A model generated the notes under the pieces. It searched no databases. It was given only the letters and a program-made list of their open reading frames with translations, and was not told where the DNA came from. From JAEUIZ01 sp046155605 (lineage in GTDB: Bacteria; Planctomycetota; Phycisphaerae; Phycisphaerales; UBA1924), in assembly GCA_046155605.1 (NCBI GenBank), contig JBJXFQ010000021.1, positions 1 through 64,000 on the forward strand: a stretch of DNA of 64,000 bases, in the 5' to 3' direction. How positions within the stretch are numbered: position 1 is the first letter of the stretch; every line of letters begins with the position of its first letter. Positions 43,083 through 52,030 of the stretch are shown here, piece by piece. The position numbers were made by a program, and so were the translations under genes.

Positions 43083-43856
43083 TCAGCGTTCAGCGCTGGA
43101 GGCTACGGTGTCTCTCGCACCCAGCCCCGCGGCGTCAAGCCGATCCTGGAACGTCGCCGCAGCGAACTCATAGAGTTCGACATCCAGAGCGTTCGTCTCG
43201 CGGATGAGCGAGATGGTGGCCTGTGGCACTTGATCGAGCCGCGGTCGATCGGCGGTCGCGTTTCGGCGTTCGACGCTTCCGTTCGTCCATCCGAGTTGAT
43301 GACGCAGGAGTTCGATGGATTCATGGAATCGCTCGGCGAGGCCGAAGCAGGCGATGCGAGTCGCCAGGTTGACCTTGGCCTCTTCGAGCATCTGGCGTGT
43401 GACGCGACCCGGCGCGACCTCGACGTGCGGCATGCAGTTCAGCCACCGCACCTGGTCGTTATCGATCTCGAAGCAGAACCGAGTGCGGACGAACTCGTGG
43501 AGGTTGAGCCCGCTGGCACGGAGCGTCGCGTGGAGGTAGTGCTCGGGGCTGCGGAGGATGTAGTAGTAGTAGGACACGACGCGCTCGACCGGATCGCGCA
43601 GCATCGTGACGTAGGTCGCGGCCTCGTCGAGCCACGCGTGTACGCCGAAGCGAACATGGCCCGTGAAGAGGTCGATCGCGCCGCGCTCGGCGGCGGACAT
43701 GCCTCGAAACTCGCGGAAGTTCTCTACGTCGCCCGTGAAGCGGAACCACCTGGCGGCGGGGTATTGCGAGCAGATGAAGGCTTCGAGTGTCGTGCCGGCG
43801 GCCTTGGGGATGTGCAGGAAGATCAGAGGCCGAGGATGGAACGCGGACTCGCTCAC
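43083..43856 (-). CDS. Sulfotransferase family protein (third gene of sulfotransferase operon)
   Basis: 257 residues from a GTG at 43856 that overlaps the upstream stop as GTGA; a longer frame starting at 43919 would overlap by 67 bases. The PAPS 5'-phosphosulfate loop is IFLHIPKAAGTTLEAF and the 3'-phosphate site is TMLRDPVERVVSYYYY. These fit the Sulfotransfer_2 type (heparan 2-O-sulfotransferase-like) that sulfates carbohydrates. Close paralogue of the upstream gene, sharing LDNDQVRWL-type and AKVNLATRIACFG-type segments. Predicted to act on a glycan; substrate unknown. Confidence 0.82.
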   Translation of the reverse strand: MSESAFHPRPLIFLHIPKAAGTTLEAFICSQYPAARWFRFTGDVENFREFRGMSAAERGAIDLFTGHVRFGVHAWLDEAATYVTMLRDPVERVVSYYYYILRSPEHYLHATLRASGLNLHEFVRTRFCFEIDNDQVRWLNCMPHVEVAPGRVTRQMLEEAKVNLATRIACFGLAERFHESIELLRHQLGWTNGSVERRNATADRPRLDQVPQATISLIRETNALDVELYEFAAATFQDRLDAAGLGARDTVASSAER

Positions 43857-44725
43857 TCGGCGGCGCCTCCGACCGAAGCCTCGCCATCGTCGCTCACCGA
43901 AAGCGATGCAGCCTCGCATCCGGCCGGCGCTCGTTCCTCGAAGAGCGCCGAGGCGAACTCAAAGAGTTCGGCGTCATAGCGGTTGATCTCGCGGATCGCG
44001 GCAATCGTCGCGGGGGACACCTCTTCGAGCGCAGGGCGGTCGCGCGTCGCATTCTGTCGAGGCGGAATCTCGACTCCCTGCCAGCAGAGCGCCCGAGAGA
44101 CCCATCGAACGCTCCGCTCGAACTGCGAGGTGATGCCGAACGCGGGAAACGCGTTGGCGAGGTTCCACTTGGCCTCTTCAACCAGCGTCCGCGACACCTT
44201 TCCCACCGGCACGTCGAAATGGTGCGGCGTCGTCAACCAGCGAACCTGATCGTTGTCGAGTTCGTGCGAAGTGCGGCGAGTGGCGTACTGCTCCAACGTA
44301 CACTCTGCCGCGATCGAATGGAGGTAATGGTCGGGGTGCTGGCGAACAAAGTAGTAGTGCGAGACGATGCGATCGACGGGGTCTCGCAGCATCGTGACAT
44401 ACATCGCGGGTCGAGCGAGATGCTCATGGACACCGAAGTGTACATGGCCGTACAAAAGGTCAAACGAGTCACGCTCCTCCGCCGAGAGCCGCTTGAACGC
44501 ATTCCATTCCTCGGTATCACCGCTGAAGCGAAACTTGCGAGCGAAGCGATCCTCGACGAGGTGCTGGAAGGTGGTTCCGGCGGCCTTGGGAATATGGATG
44601 AAAATCAATGGGCAGGCGCTCGCGCGACCGCTGGCTGAGTTGTCCCCCCCACCTTCGTCTGTATCGCGCTTGGACGGCGCGTCGCTCGTGCCGGCGAACG
44701 TCGGTCTGGGCACCTCCGCAATCAC
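43853..44725 (-). CDS. Sulfotransferase family protein (second gene of sulfotransferase operon)
   Basis: 290 residues from a GTG at 44725 overlapping the previous stop as GTGA; AAGGA lies 10 bases upstream. After a non-conserved N-terminus (about 35 residues) come the PAPS-binding motifs LIFIHIPKAAGTTFQHL and TMLRDPVDRIVSHYYF. Paralogue of the downstream gene; about the same length apart from the N-terminus and C-terminal tail (DDGEASVGGAAE). Likely sulfates the same or a related surface polysaccharide. Confidence 0.82.
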   Translation of the reverse strand: MIAEVPRPTFAGTSDAPSKRDTDEGGGDNSASGRASACPLIFIHIPKAAGTTFQHLVEDRFARKFRFSGDTEEWNAFKRLSAEERDSFDLLYGHVHFGVHEHLARPAMYVTMLRDPVDRIVSHYYFVRQHPDHYLHSIAAECTLEQYATRRTSHELDNDQVRWLTTPHHFDVPVGKVSRTLVEEAKWNLANAFPAFGITSQFERSVRWVSRALCWQGVEIPPRQNATRDRPALEEVSPATIAAIREINRYDAELFEFASALFEERAPAGCEAASLSVSDDGEASVGGAAE

Positions 44726-45453
44726 CAGTTGTCGTCCTTCTCATAGCCCGTGGCAATCAGGAGCGGGCCGTACTTCTCCTTGAATATGCCCTTGGTCGCA
44801 TCGTCGAAATGCTCGCGCCAGTCTCCTGCCACGCCCTTTCGGTAGTGGGCACCGCGAGATTCTTCGCCACGTTTGCGACCGCCGGTCAGGCGCTCGAAGG
44901 TGCAGGCTTCGACGACCTGCCGTAGCGAGGCATCGGGCATTGGTATCTCGCAATGATCGCAGACACGACGGAAGGAGCCGAACTCGTTGGCGATCATGTC
45001 CTCGTACCGCATGACGAGTTCGCCGGGACGCAGCCAATCGCGCTGGAGGCCTGCCATATCGGCGAGGCGCTCGCGGATGAGGTAGCGAAGGCCCTCGGCC
45101 TCATCGAGTCGCCCGAGTTCCGAGCGGAAATCGCGGACGATGCCGTTGGTCTCCGTTCCGTGCGAGCCGCGCAGACTGAAATACCAGGAGACGAGCGAGT
45201 CGCGAAGGTCACGGATGACGACGAAACGTTTGTGCGGGATCTTGACCGCGGCCTCGAATGGCGTCCGCCGCATATAGACCGGGGAGTACACGCCGTCGGG
45301 TCGGATGGCCTCTTTCAGCACATGCGAGTGGTCCGCTCGCTGCTCGACGAAGCGCTCCGGCGCGACCCGTTGCATCACCTTCTGCACCCACTGCGACCCC
45401 GCCTTCCAATGGGTGATGTGAAACACGGCCAGCGTTGCGGTTTGGGTCGGCAT
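44722..45453 (-). CDS. Sulfotransferase (cytosolic Sulfotransfer_1 type, first gene of operon)
   Basis: 243 residues from the ATG at 45453 (GGAG 9 bases upstream). It belongs to a different sulfotransferase subgroup than the next two: 5'-PAPS loop HWKAGSQWVQKV, 3'-phosphate site RFVVIRDLRDSLVSWYFSLR, and the C-terminal RKGVAGDWREHF motif. All three genes are chained by GTGA overlaps, so they are made together. Divergent from the GT4 glycosyltransferase gene across a 116-base gap. Confidence 0.87.
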   Translation of the reverse strand: MPTQTATLAVFHITHWKAGSQWVQKVMQRVAPERFVEQRADHSHVLKEAIRPDGVYSPVYMRRTPFEAAVKIPHKRFVVIRDLRDSLVSWYFSLRGSHGTETNGIVRDFRSELGRLDEAEGLRYLIRERLADMAGLQRDWLRPGELVMRYEDMIANEFGSFRRVCDHCEIPMPDASLRQVVEACTFERLTGGRKRGEESRGAHYRKGVAGDWREHFDDATKGIFKEKYGPLLIATGYEKDDNW

Positions 45454-45569
45454 CAATGGTGGCTCCGAACGGTCGAAGTAGCCAACACCCTAGCACGCTC
45501 GCCGCCGCCGCACAACAATGCCCCCTTCGCGGCTCGCCCTTGCCCGCCTGGTTCAGGACTCCTACGACG

Positions 45570-47498
45570 ATGAATATCTGCCTGATTTCACGCGAGTTTC
45601 CGCCATTTCATGGCGGCGGCATTGGAACCTACACCCTCCAGTGGGCCCGCGCGCTCGCCTCCCAGGGTCATTGCCCGGTTGTCGTGACCGTCTCGGACGA
45701 TGGGCAGCAGGTCCGCGAGGAGGCTGATCGGATCGTCGTCGTTCGTCTGCCGTTCATTCGCGGAACGGATTGGTCCCGCCCGGACCCCGCGATTTCGACG
45801 CCGGAGACGGAGGCGGCGTTTCGGAGTTTCTCACCGGTGGCGGCGTTCGCGATGCGAGTGGCGCAACAAGTTCCCGAGTTGAACGCCGAGTTCGCGTTTG
45901 ATGCGGTTGAGGTCCCGGAAACGGGCGCGCTGGCCTGGTTCCTGCTCAATGCCCGGAGGACGCGCGGCCACTGGCATGACGCCGCGGTGCCGATCGTCAC
46001 GATGCTGCACTCGCCGAGCGAGTGGATCGCGCTCTGGAACCGTGCGCCGCTCTCCACGAGGCAGGAGCGCACGCTCGCGGAGATGGAACGAGAGAGCGTG
46101 ATGCTCTCGGACGGCCTGGTGTGCCCCACCGATTCGCTCGCGGAGTGGTGTGCGCGACACTGGTCGCTCCCGCATCGCGCCGTCGAGGTCATCCCGCACG
46201 CGCTGGGAGCGTTGGCGGCGGAACCAAGTGGATTCGTGGGGTCGGCGGGCGCAGCGAGCGCGTTGACGGACGAGCACTCGTCCGCGGCCAATGGGTCGAT
46301 GCGATTCCTGTTCGTCGGTCGGCTCGAGCCGCGGAAAGGCATCGACACGCTGCTGCGGGCGTTTGTGATCGCATCAGCACGCGTTCCGGGCATCGAGTTG
46401 GACCTGGTCGGCGAGGACACCTGGCACGCGGAAGCCGACGGCCCGTTCGGCGCGTGGTGCGCTGCGCGGGATGTGCCCGAGGCGCTTCGTCCTCGCGTTC
46501 GGCTCCACGGCAAGGTCTCGCCGGATCGATTGGCGACGATGCGGCGCGAGGCCCGCGCTGTGCTCGTGCCCTCGCCGACCGACAACTTCCCCTATGCATG
46601 TGTCGAAGCGATGGCGCAGGGGCGACTCGTGGTCGCGGCACGAGCGGGCGGGATGGCGGAGATGATCCGCGAGAACGTCGAGGGCGTGATGTTCACGCCG
46701 GGCGATCCCGAACTCGCGGCCGCGGCCCTCTATCGGACGGCGAAGATGACTTCCGAGGCGGTGGAGAGGATGGGCCTCGCGGCAGCGGCGAGGATTCGAG
46801 ACCTCTGCGACAACGCGAGAGTCGTCGCGCGGCGGATCGACCACTTCGAGCGAGCGAGGGCGCGGAGGCTCGCGCAACTGGGGCGATCTCTCTCGCAGCG
46901 CGCGGTTGTCGTGGTCAATGCGCCCGCTGAGTCGCCGCCGGGCTTTGATCGTCTCGTCGAGACCGTGGCTTTGGGCGAGGCGGAGTTTGCGCACGGCTGG
47001 ACGCGGCCTGATCCCGGCTTGGCGTGCGCTTTCGGACCGCCGAACGTGGAAAGCCTGGCAGTGGCACCCCGCACGCTTGGCCCGCTGGTGGTGTCGGCGG
47101 AGTCGGCGACGCTGCTCGGAGCGGAGTTGCGAGCCACAACAGGAGCAGCCTCGAGCGAATCGCCCGGCCCGATCTCGTACGCGCAGGCCGGGAGCACCTG
47201 GGCGCTGGCGGTGCGGCTCTGCGCCGCCGGTCGCTCGGGCGTGGTGGTGCCGGAGGTCGTGAGCGAAGTGGCGGCCGTCGGGCTGGATTCGGCGGAGGTT
47301 GAGGTGGCGCGGGTGCCGGTGCGGCGTGAACTAGCGGCAGTTGCAGCGGCGAGGGACACGGCCCGTGCCGAGTTGGCGGGCGCGAGAGAGGAGTTGGCCA
47401 CGATCCACCGCAGCCGCGGGTGGCGCTGGCTCCAGCGGGTGTATCGAGTGCTGCGCGTCGTCCGGGAGATCGGGAGCAAGAGCGAGACGAAGAGATAA
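45570..47498 (+). CDS. Family 4 glycosyltransferase with C-terminal extension
   Basis: 642 residues from the ATG at 45570 (MNICLISREFPPFHGGGIGTY). The GT-B core spans about residues 1-420: a Gly-rich loop HGGGIGTY, LFVGRLEPRKGIDTLLRAF, and the EX7E-type nucleotide-sugar site (VPSPTDNFPYACVEAMAQG, ARAGGMAEMI). The following 200 residues have no recognised domain and end in a short coiled coil (about residues 585-640). Divergent from the sulfotransferase operon, suggesting one surface-glycan locus. The donor sugar is unknown. Confidence 0.85.
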   Translation: MNICLISREFPPFHGGGIGTYTLQWARALASQGHCPVVVTVSDDGQQVREEADRIVVVRLPFIRGTDWSRPDPAISTPETEAAFRSFSPVAAFAMRVAQQVPELNAEFAFDAVEVPETGALAWFLLNARRTRGHWHDAAVPIVTMLHSPSEWIALWNRAPLSTRQERTLAEMERESVMLSDGLVCPTDSLAEWCARHWSLPHRAVEVIPHALGALAAEPSGFVGSAGAASALTDEHSSAANGSMRFLFVGRLEPRKGIDTLLRAFVIASARVPGIELDLVGEDTWHAEADGPFGAWCAARDVPEALRPRVRLHGKVSPDRLATMRREARAVLVPSPTDNFPYACVEAMAQGRLVVAARAGGMAEMIRENVEGVMFTPGDPELAAAALYRTAKMTSEAVERMGLAAAARIRDLCDNARVVARRIDHFERARARRLAQLGRSLSQRAVVVVNAPAESPPGFDRLVETVALGEAEFAHGWTRPDPGLACAFGPPNVESLAVAPRTLGPLVVSAESATLLGAELRATTGAASSESPGPISYAQAGSTWALAVRLCAAGRSGVVVPEVVSEVAAVGLDSAEVEVARVPVRRELAAVAAARDTARAELAGAREELATIHRSRGWRWLQRVYRVLRVVREIGSKSETKR

Positions 47499-47674
47499 GA
47501 AAGAGGAAGCAGAAGTCTGCCACGAGGTAGCGGGATATCCAAGACGAAGACTGAATAGGAAGCAGGGGCGGGCGGATCGCAGTGGAATCGACGAGAAGTG
47601 TTGCAGAGCCCAACGCCTCTGGCACCGACTGCGAGGCGAACTCGGCGGCATGACGAGCCCACTCAGGCGTTGTG

Positions 47675-50284
47675 TTACACGTCGAGGTTCTTGACCTCGA
47701 GCGCGTGCTCCTCGATGAATCGGCGACGCGGCTCGACCTCCTCGCCCATGAGGATCGAGAAGAGTGAGTCCGCCTCGCTCGCGGCATCCCAGGTGACGCG
47801 GACCAGCGTCCGCTTCGAGTGGTCCATCGTCGTCTCCCAGAGTTGCGACGCGTCCATCTCACCCAGGCCCTTGAACCGCTTGATCTCGAGCCCGCGGCGG
47901 CCGATCTCGTGCAGCGTTTCGAGGATCGCGGGCAAGTTGGCGGCCTCGACGATCTTGTCGTCGGCGGCGACCTTTACGGGTGCGTCGTCGCGTTCCGCTT
48001 CGTCGCCGTCGTCAGCAACCGGGTTGGTGGACTTTGACGTGACCTTGGCCGTCGCCCAGGCGAAGCGCGCCGGCATGCGCTCGCCGGTGACGGATTCCTC
48101 GCGGACGAGCGCGTAGTCGTCGATGAGGAGGCCCAGTGCCGCGAGTTCGCTGAAGACGCGTTCGAGTTCTCGATTCTCGTGGAGTTCGCGGAGCGTCGCG
48201 CCGCCGCCTTGGTCGCCGTTCTCGACCAGGGTGAGCCCCTTGGCGGCGACGAACTCGTGGGCCTGCCGTTCGGACCACGCGAAGGCATCGCCCCCGCGCC
48301 AGACGAGGCGATGCGTCGGCAGGCGCTCCTTGCCCTCGGGATCGTTCGAGCGCGTGGCGAGGAGGTCGGGGAAGCGCACACCGCGGCGCTCGGCGATCTC
48401 GACGAGGTCTTCGAGCCGACGCAGCAACTTGACGGCCCTGGCGGCATTCGGCCCGGCGATGCGGAGCTCTTCCTCGCCCGCCTGGCCGCGCATGACGAGC
48501 GTCGCGTCCTCCAGGCCGAGTTCGGTGAGCGTGTCTCCGAGGACTTTTTCGTTGAGGACGTAGCGGCCGCTCTTGCCCTTGACGAGTTGATAAAGCGGTG
48601 GCTGTGCGCAGTAGATCCGACCGCGGCGGATGAGTTCGGGCATCTGCCTGAAGAAAAACGTGAGGAGCAGCGTGCGGATATGCGAGCCGTCCACATCGGC
48701 GTCCGTCATGATGATGACCTTGCCGTAGCGGAGTTTGGAGGCGTCAAACTCCTCGCCGATCCCGCAGCGGAGGGCGGAGATGAGTGTGCGGATCTCCTCG
48801 AAGGCGAGGACCTTGTCGATGCGCGCCTTCTCGACGTTGAGGAGTTTGCCGCGGAGAGGGAGGATGGCCTGGGTCTCGACATCACGGCCCTGAGTGGCGG
48901 AGCCGCCTGCCGAATCACCCTCGACGATGAAGAGTTCGGAGAGATTCACGTCGCGGGTCTTGCAGTCGCGCAGTTTGTGGGGCATGGAGCCTGAGTCGAG
49001 GGCGGTCTTGCGGCGTGTCAGTTCGCGGGCCTTGCGGGCGGCCTCGCGCGCCTGCGCCGCGATGATGCCCTTGAGGCACAGCCGCTTCGCGTCGGCCGGA
49101 TGCTCCTCGAGCCAGGCCTTGAGCGACTCGCCCACGGCCCCGGAGACGAAGTCCTCGATCTCGGGGTTGAGGAGTTTTTCCTTGGGCTGGTTGTTGAACG
49201 CCGGGTTGGGCAACTTGACGGAGACGATCGCGACAAGCCCCTCGCGCAGGTCTTCGCCGGTGGGCACGGGGTCGCGCTCCTTGATGATGCCTTCCTTGCG
49301 CGCGTAGCCGTTGATCGAGCGTGTGAGAGCGTTTTTGAAGCCCTGCCCGTGCGTGCCGCCATCGACGTTGTTGATGTTGTTGGCGAACGTGAGGACCGAC
49401 TCGTTGTAGCCGTCGTGGTATTGCAGGGCGACCTCGCAGACGAGGCTGGCGGCGGCGTCCTGGCGTTTGGCATACACCACGGGCGAAACCGGGTTCTTAC
49501 CAGTCATCAGGTGCTCGACGTACTCGACAAGCCCGTTCTCGGCCTTGAAGGACTCGGCACGCACCCTGCCGTTCTCTTGCGAGCGCTCGTCGGCGAGGCG
49601 GATGGTGACGCCGGGATTGAGATAGGCCAGTTCGCGGAGGCGCGTGGCGAGCGTGTCGTAACTGAAGGTGGTGTCGGGGAAGATCGAGGGATCGGGGAGG
49701 AAGGTGACCTTGGTTCCGGTGGGGCGCACGCTGCCGGCGGGGACGGGCCCGACCGCGGCCAGAGGCTTGGCGACGCGCCCGCGCTCGAACTCGATGACGT
49801 GGACGACGCCGCCACGATGGATCTCGCACTCGAGGAACTCGGAGAGGGCGTTGACGCAGGAGACGCCGACGCCGTGAAGACCGCCGGAGACCTTGTAGGC
49901 GGAGTCTTCTTCGCCGAACTTGCCGCCGGAGTGGAGGATGGTCATGACGATCTCGACGGCGGGCTTGCCGTTGATCGCGGGGTTGTCGTCCCTGATGGGA
50001 TCGACGGGGATGCCGCGCCCGTCGTCAGTGACGGAGCAGGAGCCGTCGGCCTGGATGGTCACGGAAATCTGCTTGGCGTGTCCTGCCATCGCCTCGTCGA
50101 TGGAGTTATCGACAACTTCGTAGACGAGGTGGTGGAGGGCGTTGAGTCCTGTGCCGCCGACGTACATGCCGGGCCGCTTGCGGACGGCCTCGAGCCCTTC
50201 AAGCACTTTGATCTGGTCGGCGCCATAGTCGCCGCTGACCCGCCCCGGCAAACTCTCGTCCCGTGCTTCCGCGCTTGTTTCCAT
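47675..50284 (-). CDS. gyrB: DNA gyrase subunit B
   Basis: 869 residues from ATG 50284; a frame extending to 50401 is probably not coding. GHKL ATPase domain: EVVDNSIDEAMAG, DDGRGIPVD, LHGVGVSCVNALS; Toprim: IVEGDSAGGSA, DADVDGSHI; C-terminal IKRFKGLGEM. An insert of about 165 residues lies between the Toprim part (GRYVLNEKVLGD) and the KGLGEM end, as in many Gram-negative GyrB but of its own sequence. Together with GyrA it introduces negative supercoils. gyrA is not in the window. ParE is less likely because of length and the insert. Confidence 0.95.
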   Translation of the reverse strand: METSAEARDESLPGRVSGDYGADQIKVLEGLEAVRKRPGMYVGGTGLNALHHLVYEVVDNSIDEAMAGHAKQISVTIQADGSCSVTDDGRGIPVDPIRDDNPAINGKPAVEIVMTILHSGGKFGEEDSAYKVSGGLHGVGVSCVNALSEFLECEIHRGGVVHVIEFERGRVAKPLAAVGPVPAGSVRPTGTKVTFLPDPSIFPDTTFSYDTLATRLRELAYLNPGVTIRLADERSQENGRVRAESFKAENGLVEYVEHLMTGKNPVSPVVYAKRQDAAASLVCEVALQYHDGYNESVLTFANNINNVDGGTHGQGFKNALTRSINGYARKEGIIKERDPVPTGEDLREGLVAIVSVKLPNPAFNNQPKEKLLNPEIEDFVSGAVGESLKAWLEEHPADAKRLCLKGIIAAQAREAARKARELTRRKTALDSGSMPHKLRDCKTRDVNLSELFIVEGDSAGGSATQGRDVETQAILPLRGKLLNVEKARIDKVLAFEEIRTLISALRCGIGEEFDASKLRYGKVIIMTDADVDGSHIRTLLLTFFFRQMPELIRRGRIYCAQPPLYQLVKGKSGRYVLNEKVLGDTLTELGLEDATLVMRGQAGEEELRIAGPNAARAVKLLRRLEDLVEIAERRGVRFPDLLATRSNDPEGKERLPTHRLVWRGGDAFAWSERQAHEFVAAKGLTLVENGDQGGGATLRELHENRELERVFSELAALGLLIDDYALVREESVTGERMPARFAWATAKVTSKSTNPVADDGDEAERDDAPVKVAADDKIVEAANLPAILETLHEIGRRGLEIKRFKGLGEMDASQLWETTMDHSKRTLVRVTWDAASEADSLFSILMGEEVEPRRRFIEEHALEVKNLDV

Positions 50285-50543
50285 GCGATCTGGTCCTGCC
50301 TTCCGTTGATCCTGCCTAAAGCCAAACATCCGGCACGAACCAAGCGGCCTCAGCCGCCTTCCACCCATCCCCAATACGCCACATAGAGCCGGATGCGGCA
50401 CGCGCTGTGACGCGCGCTTTCGTAGCCCTTCCGAAGCCCGGAATCATAGGCGAAACTCGACCCGGATGCGCGCCCGAGGGCTCTGCAATTTCTTCCGTTT
50501 CGCGCCTGTTTTTTCCGACTTTTTTGCGCTCCTATGCTCCCTC

Positions 50544-51035
50544 GTGCGATATCTCGGAATTGATCTTGGCGATCGCCGCACCGGGCTCGCGCTGGGCGAC
50601 CGTGACACCCGCATTATCTCGCCCCTTCCGCCGATTCAGGTGCCCTGGGCCGCACGCGACGGCGCGGACCTGCTCGACGCGATTGCTCGCGCCGCCGATG
50701 ACGTATTGGGGAGCGCTCCCGCGACCATCGTCGTGGGACTGCCGCTGAACATGGACGGCACCGATGGTCCCCGTGCCCGGATGACCCGCGCCTTTGCTCA
50801 GCGGATGGCCATCCGCCTTGCACGGCCTCTCACGCTGCACGATGAACGCCTGACCAGCAGCGATGCCGAATGGAGGCTTGCCGGCTCGGGCTTCACACGC
50901 AACCAGAAGCGACAGCGCCGCGATGGCCTGGCTGCTGCCGCCATGCTCTCGGATTACTTCGCCACGCTGGGTCCGTCAGAAACCAGAACCACGAGCGGCT
51001 GGCAACATTCCACGCCCCACCCACCCCAAGGCTGA
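50544..51035 (+). CDS. ruvX: RuvX/YqgF family pre-16S rRNA nuclease or Holliday junction resolvase
   Basis: 163 residues from the GTG at 50544, just before the conserved RYLGIDLGDRRTGLALGD; an in-frame ATG at 50466 is preceded by unlikely sequence. The RNase H-like fold shows the catalytic Asp in GIDLG, VVGLPLNMDGTDGPRA and the DERLTSSDAEWRL segment. The tail (TSGWQHSTPHPPQG) is not conserved. A -10-like TATGCT (50533-50538) would place the transcription start on the GTG, so the mRNA may be leaderless. Divergent from gyrB, followed 35 bases later by the LolA-like gene. Confidence 0.85.
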   Translation: MRYLGIDLGDRRTGLALGDRDTRIISPLPPIQVPWAARDGADLLDAIARAADDVLGSAPATIVVGLPLNMDGTDGPRARMTRAFAQRMAIRLARPLTLHDERLTSSDAEWRLAGSGFTRNQKRQRRDGLAAAAMLSDYFATLGPSETRTTSGWQHSTPHPPQG

Positions 51036-51070
51036 TGCCGCCACCGACCGATACTCTCCAAGGAGTAACC

Positions 51071-52030
51071 ATGCGATTTGCCCTTCCGATCTTCGTGCTT
51101 GCCGGTAGCGTGATGGCTCAGCCCCCGGCGCAGCCGTCTGCGGCGCAACCCGTGCCGCCAGCGCAGCCCGCGCAGGTTCAGGTGGTTCCTGATCGCTCCG
51201 CCGAGGCCGATGCGTTCCTCGGTGAACTCGAATCGGCCGACAAGGGGCTGTTGCGGCTCGTGGCCGATGTGAAGTATCAGCGCTCGTTCGAACTCGTCGG
51301 TGATCGGCAGACCCGCTTCGGCAGACTCGCGTACGTCGCCGAGCCCAGCGACCAAGCGGACGGCAAGCATGACGACAAGCCGACTGACAACCCCTCCGGT
51401 CGGAAGTTTGCCGTCACCTTTGATCGATTCGAGATCGGAAGCGAGGTCCGCAACGAGGAGAAATCGTACATCTTCGACGGCCACTGGCTCGTGGAGAAGA
51501 TCCCGGGCGAGAAACTGTTCAAGAAGCACGAGGTCGTCCCGCCCGGCGAGCGGTTCGATCCGCTCCGCATCGGCCAGGGACCGTTCCCCGTTCCGATCGG
51601 GCAGCGCCGCGCCGATATCGTCGCACGATTCGAGGTCGATAAACTTGCCGCGGAAGCCGGCCTCGATGCCGACGACAACACGTCCGAGACCGATGCCGCA
51701 GCACAGCGAGATTTCGCCACCGGCACGACGCAGATTCGGCTCACGCCTCGTCCGGGCACGCCGGAGGCGGAGGACTTCCGCGAGGTGCGTCTGTGGTACC
51801 TGCGCGATGCGTCGGGGCGATGGCTGCCGCGGATGGCCAAGACGATTAATCCCGCGGGTGACGCGTCGCTGATCTTCCTCATCAACGTCCGCACGCTGCA
51901 CTCTGGCCAGCAGGCGACGACGGAGACCGAGATTCCCGCAGCGATGCTCGACACCACGACGCCGGAGGCGGGCTGGGACGTGAGTATCCAACGATGGGCT
52001 GGCCGCGCCGAGCCGCTGGGCGGCCCATGA
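51071..52030 (+). CDS. LolA-like secreted protein
   Basis: 319 residues from ATG 51071, preceded by AAGGAG. Signal peptide MRFALPIFVLAGSVMAQ, then a proline/glutamine linker (QPPAQPSAAQPVPPAQPAQ). The domain (about residues 45-310) has the LolA-like order: ADVKYQRSFELVG, a beta sheet, YIFDGHWLVEKIPGEKLFKKHEVVPPGE. LolA-fold proteins carry lipid or lipoprotein ligands in the periplasm; the similarity is by eye. The next gene starts inside its stop codon (ATGA), so the two are coupled and may function together. Confidence 0.6.
   Translation: MRFALPIFVLAGSVMAQPPAQPSAAQPVPPAQPAQVQVVPDRSAEADAFLGELESADKGLLRLVADVKYQRSFELVGDRQTRFGRLAYVAEPSDQADGKHDDKPTDNPSGRKFAVTFDRFEIGSEVRNEEKSYIFDGHWLVEKIPGEKLFKKHEVVPPGERFDPLRIGQGPFPVPIGQRRADIVARFEVDKLAAEAGLDADDNTSETDAAAQRDFATGTTQIRLTPRPGTPEAEDFREVRLWYLRDASGRWLPRMAKTINPAGDASLIFLINVRTLHSGQQATTETEIPAAMLDTTTPEAGWDVSIQRWAGRAEPLGGP

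Noticed and set aside
43857..43919. Start at 43919 for the third sulfotransferase
   Set aside because: It would overlap the preceding gene by 67 bases; the GTG at 43856 gives a GTGA coupling like that of the neighbouring junction.
50466..50543. Longer N-terminus for RuvX
   Set aside because: The conserved protein begins at the GTG 50544; the extra residues have shadow-like composition and no start signal.
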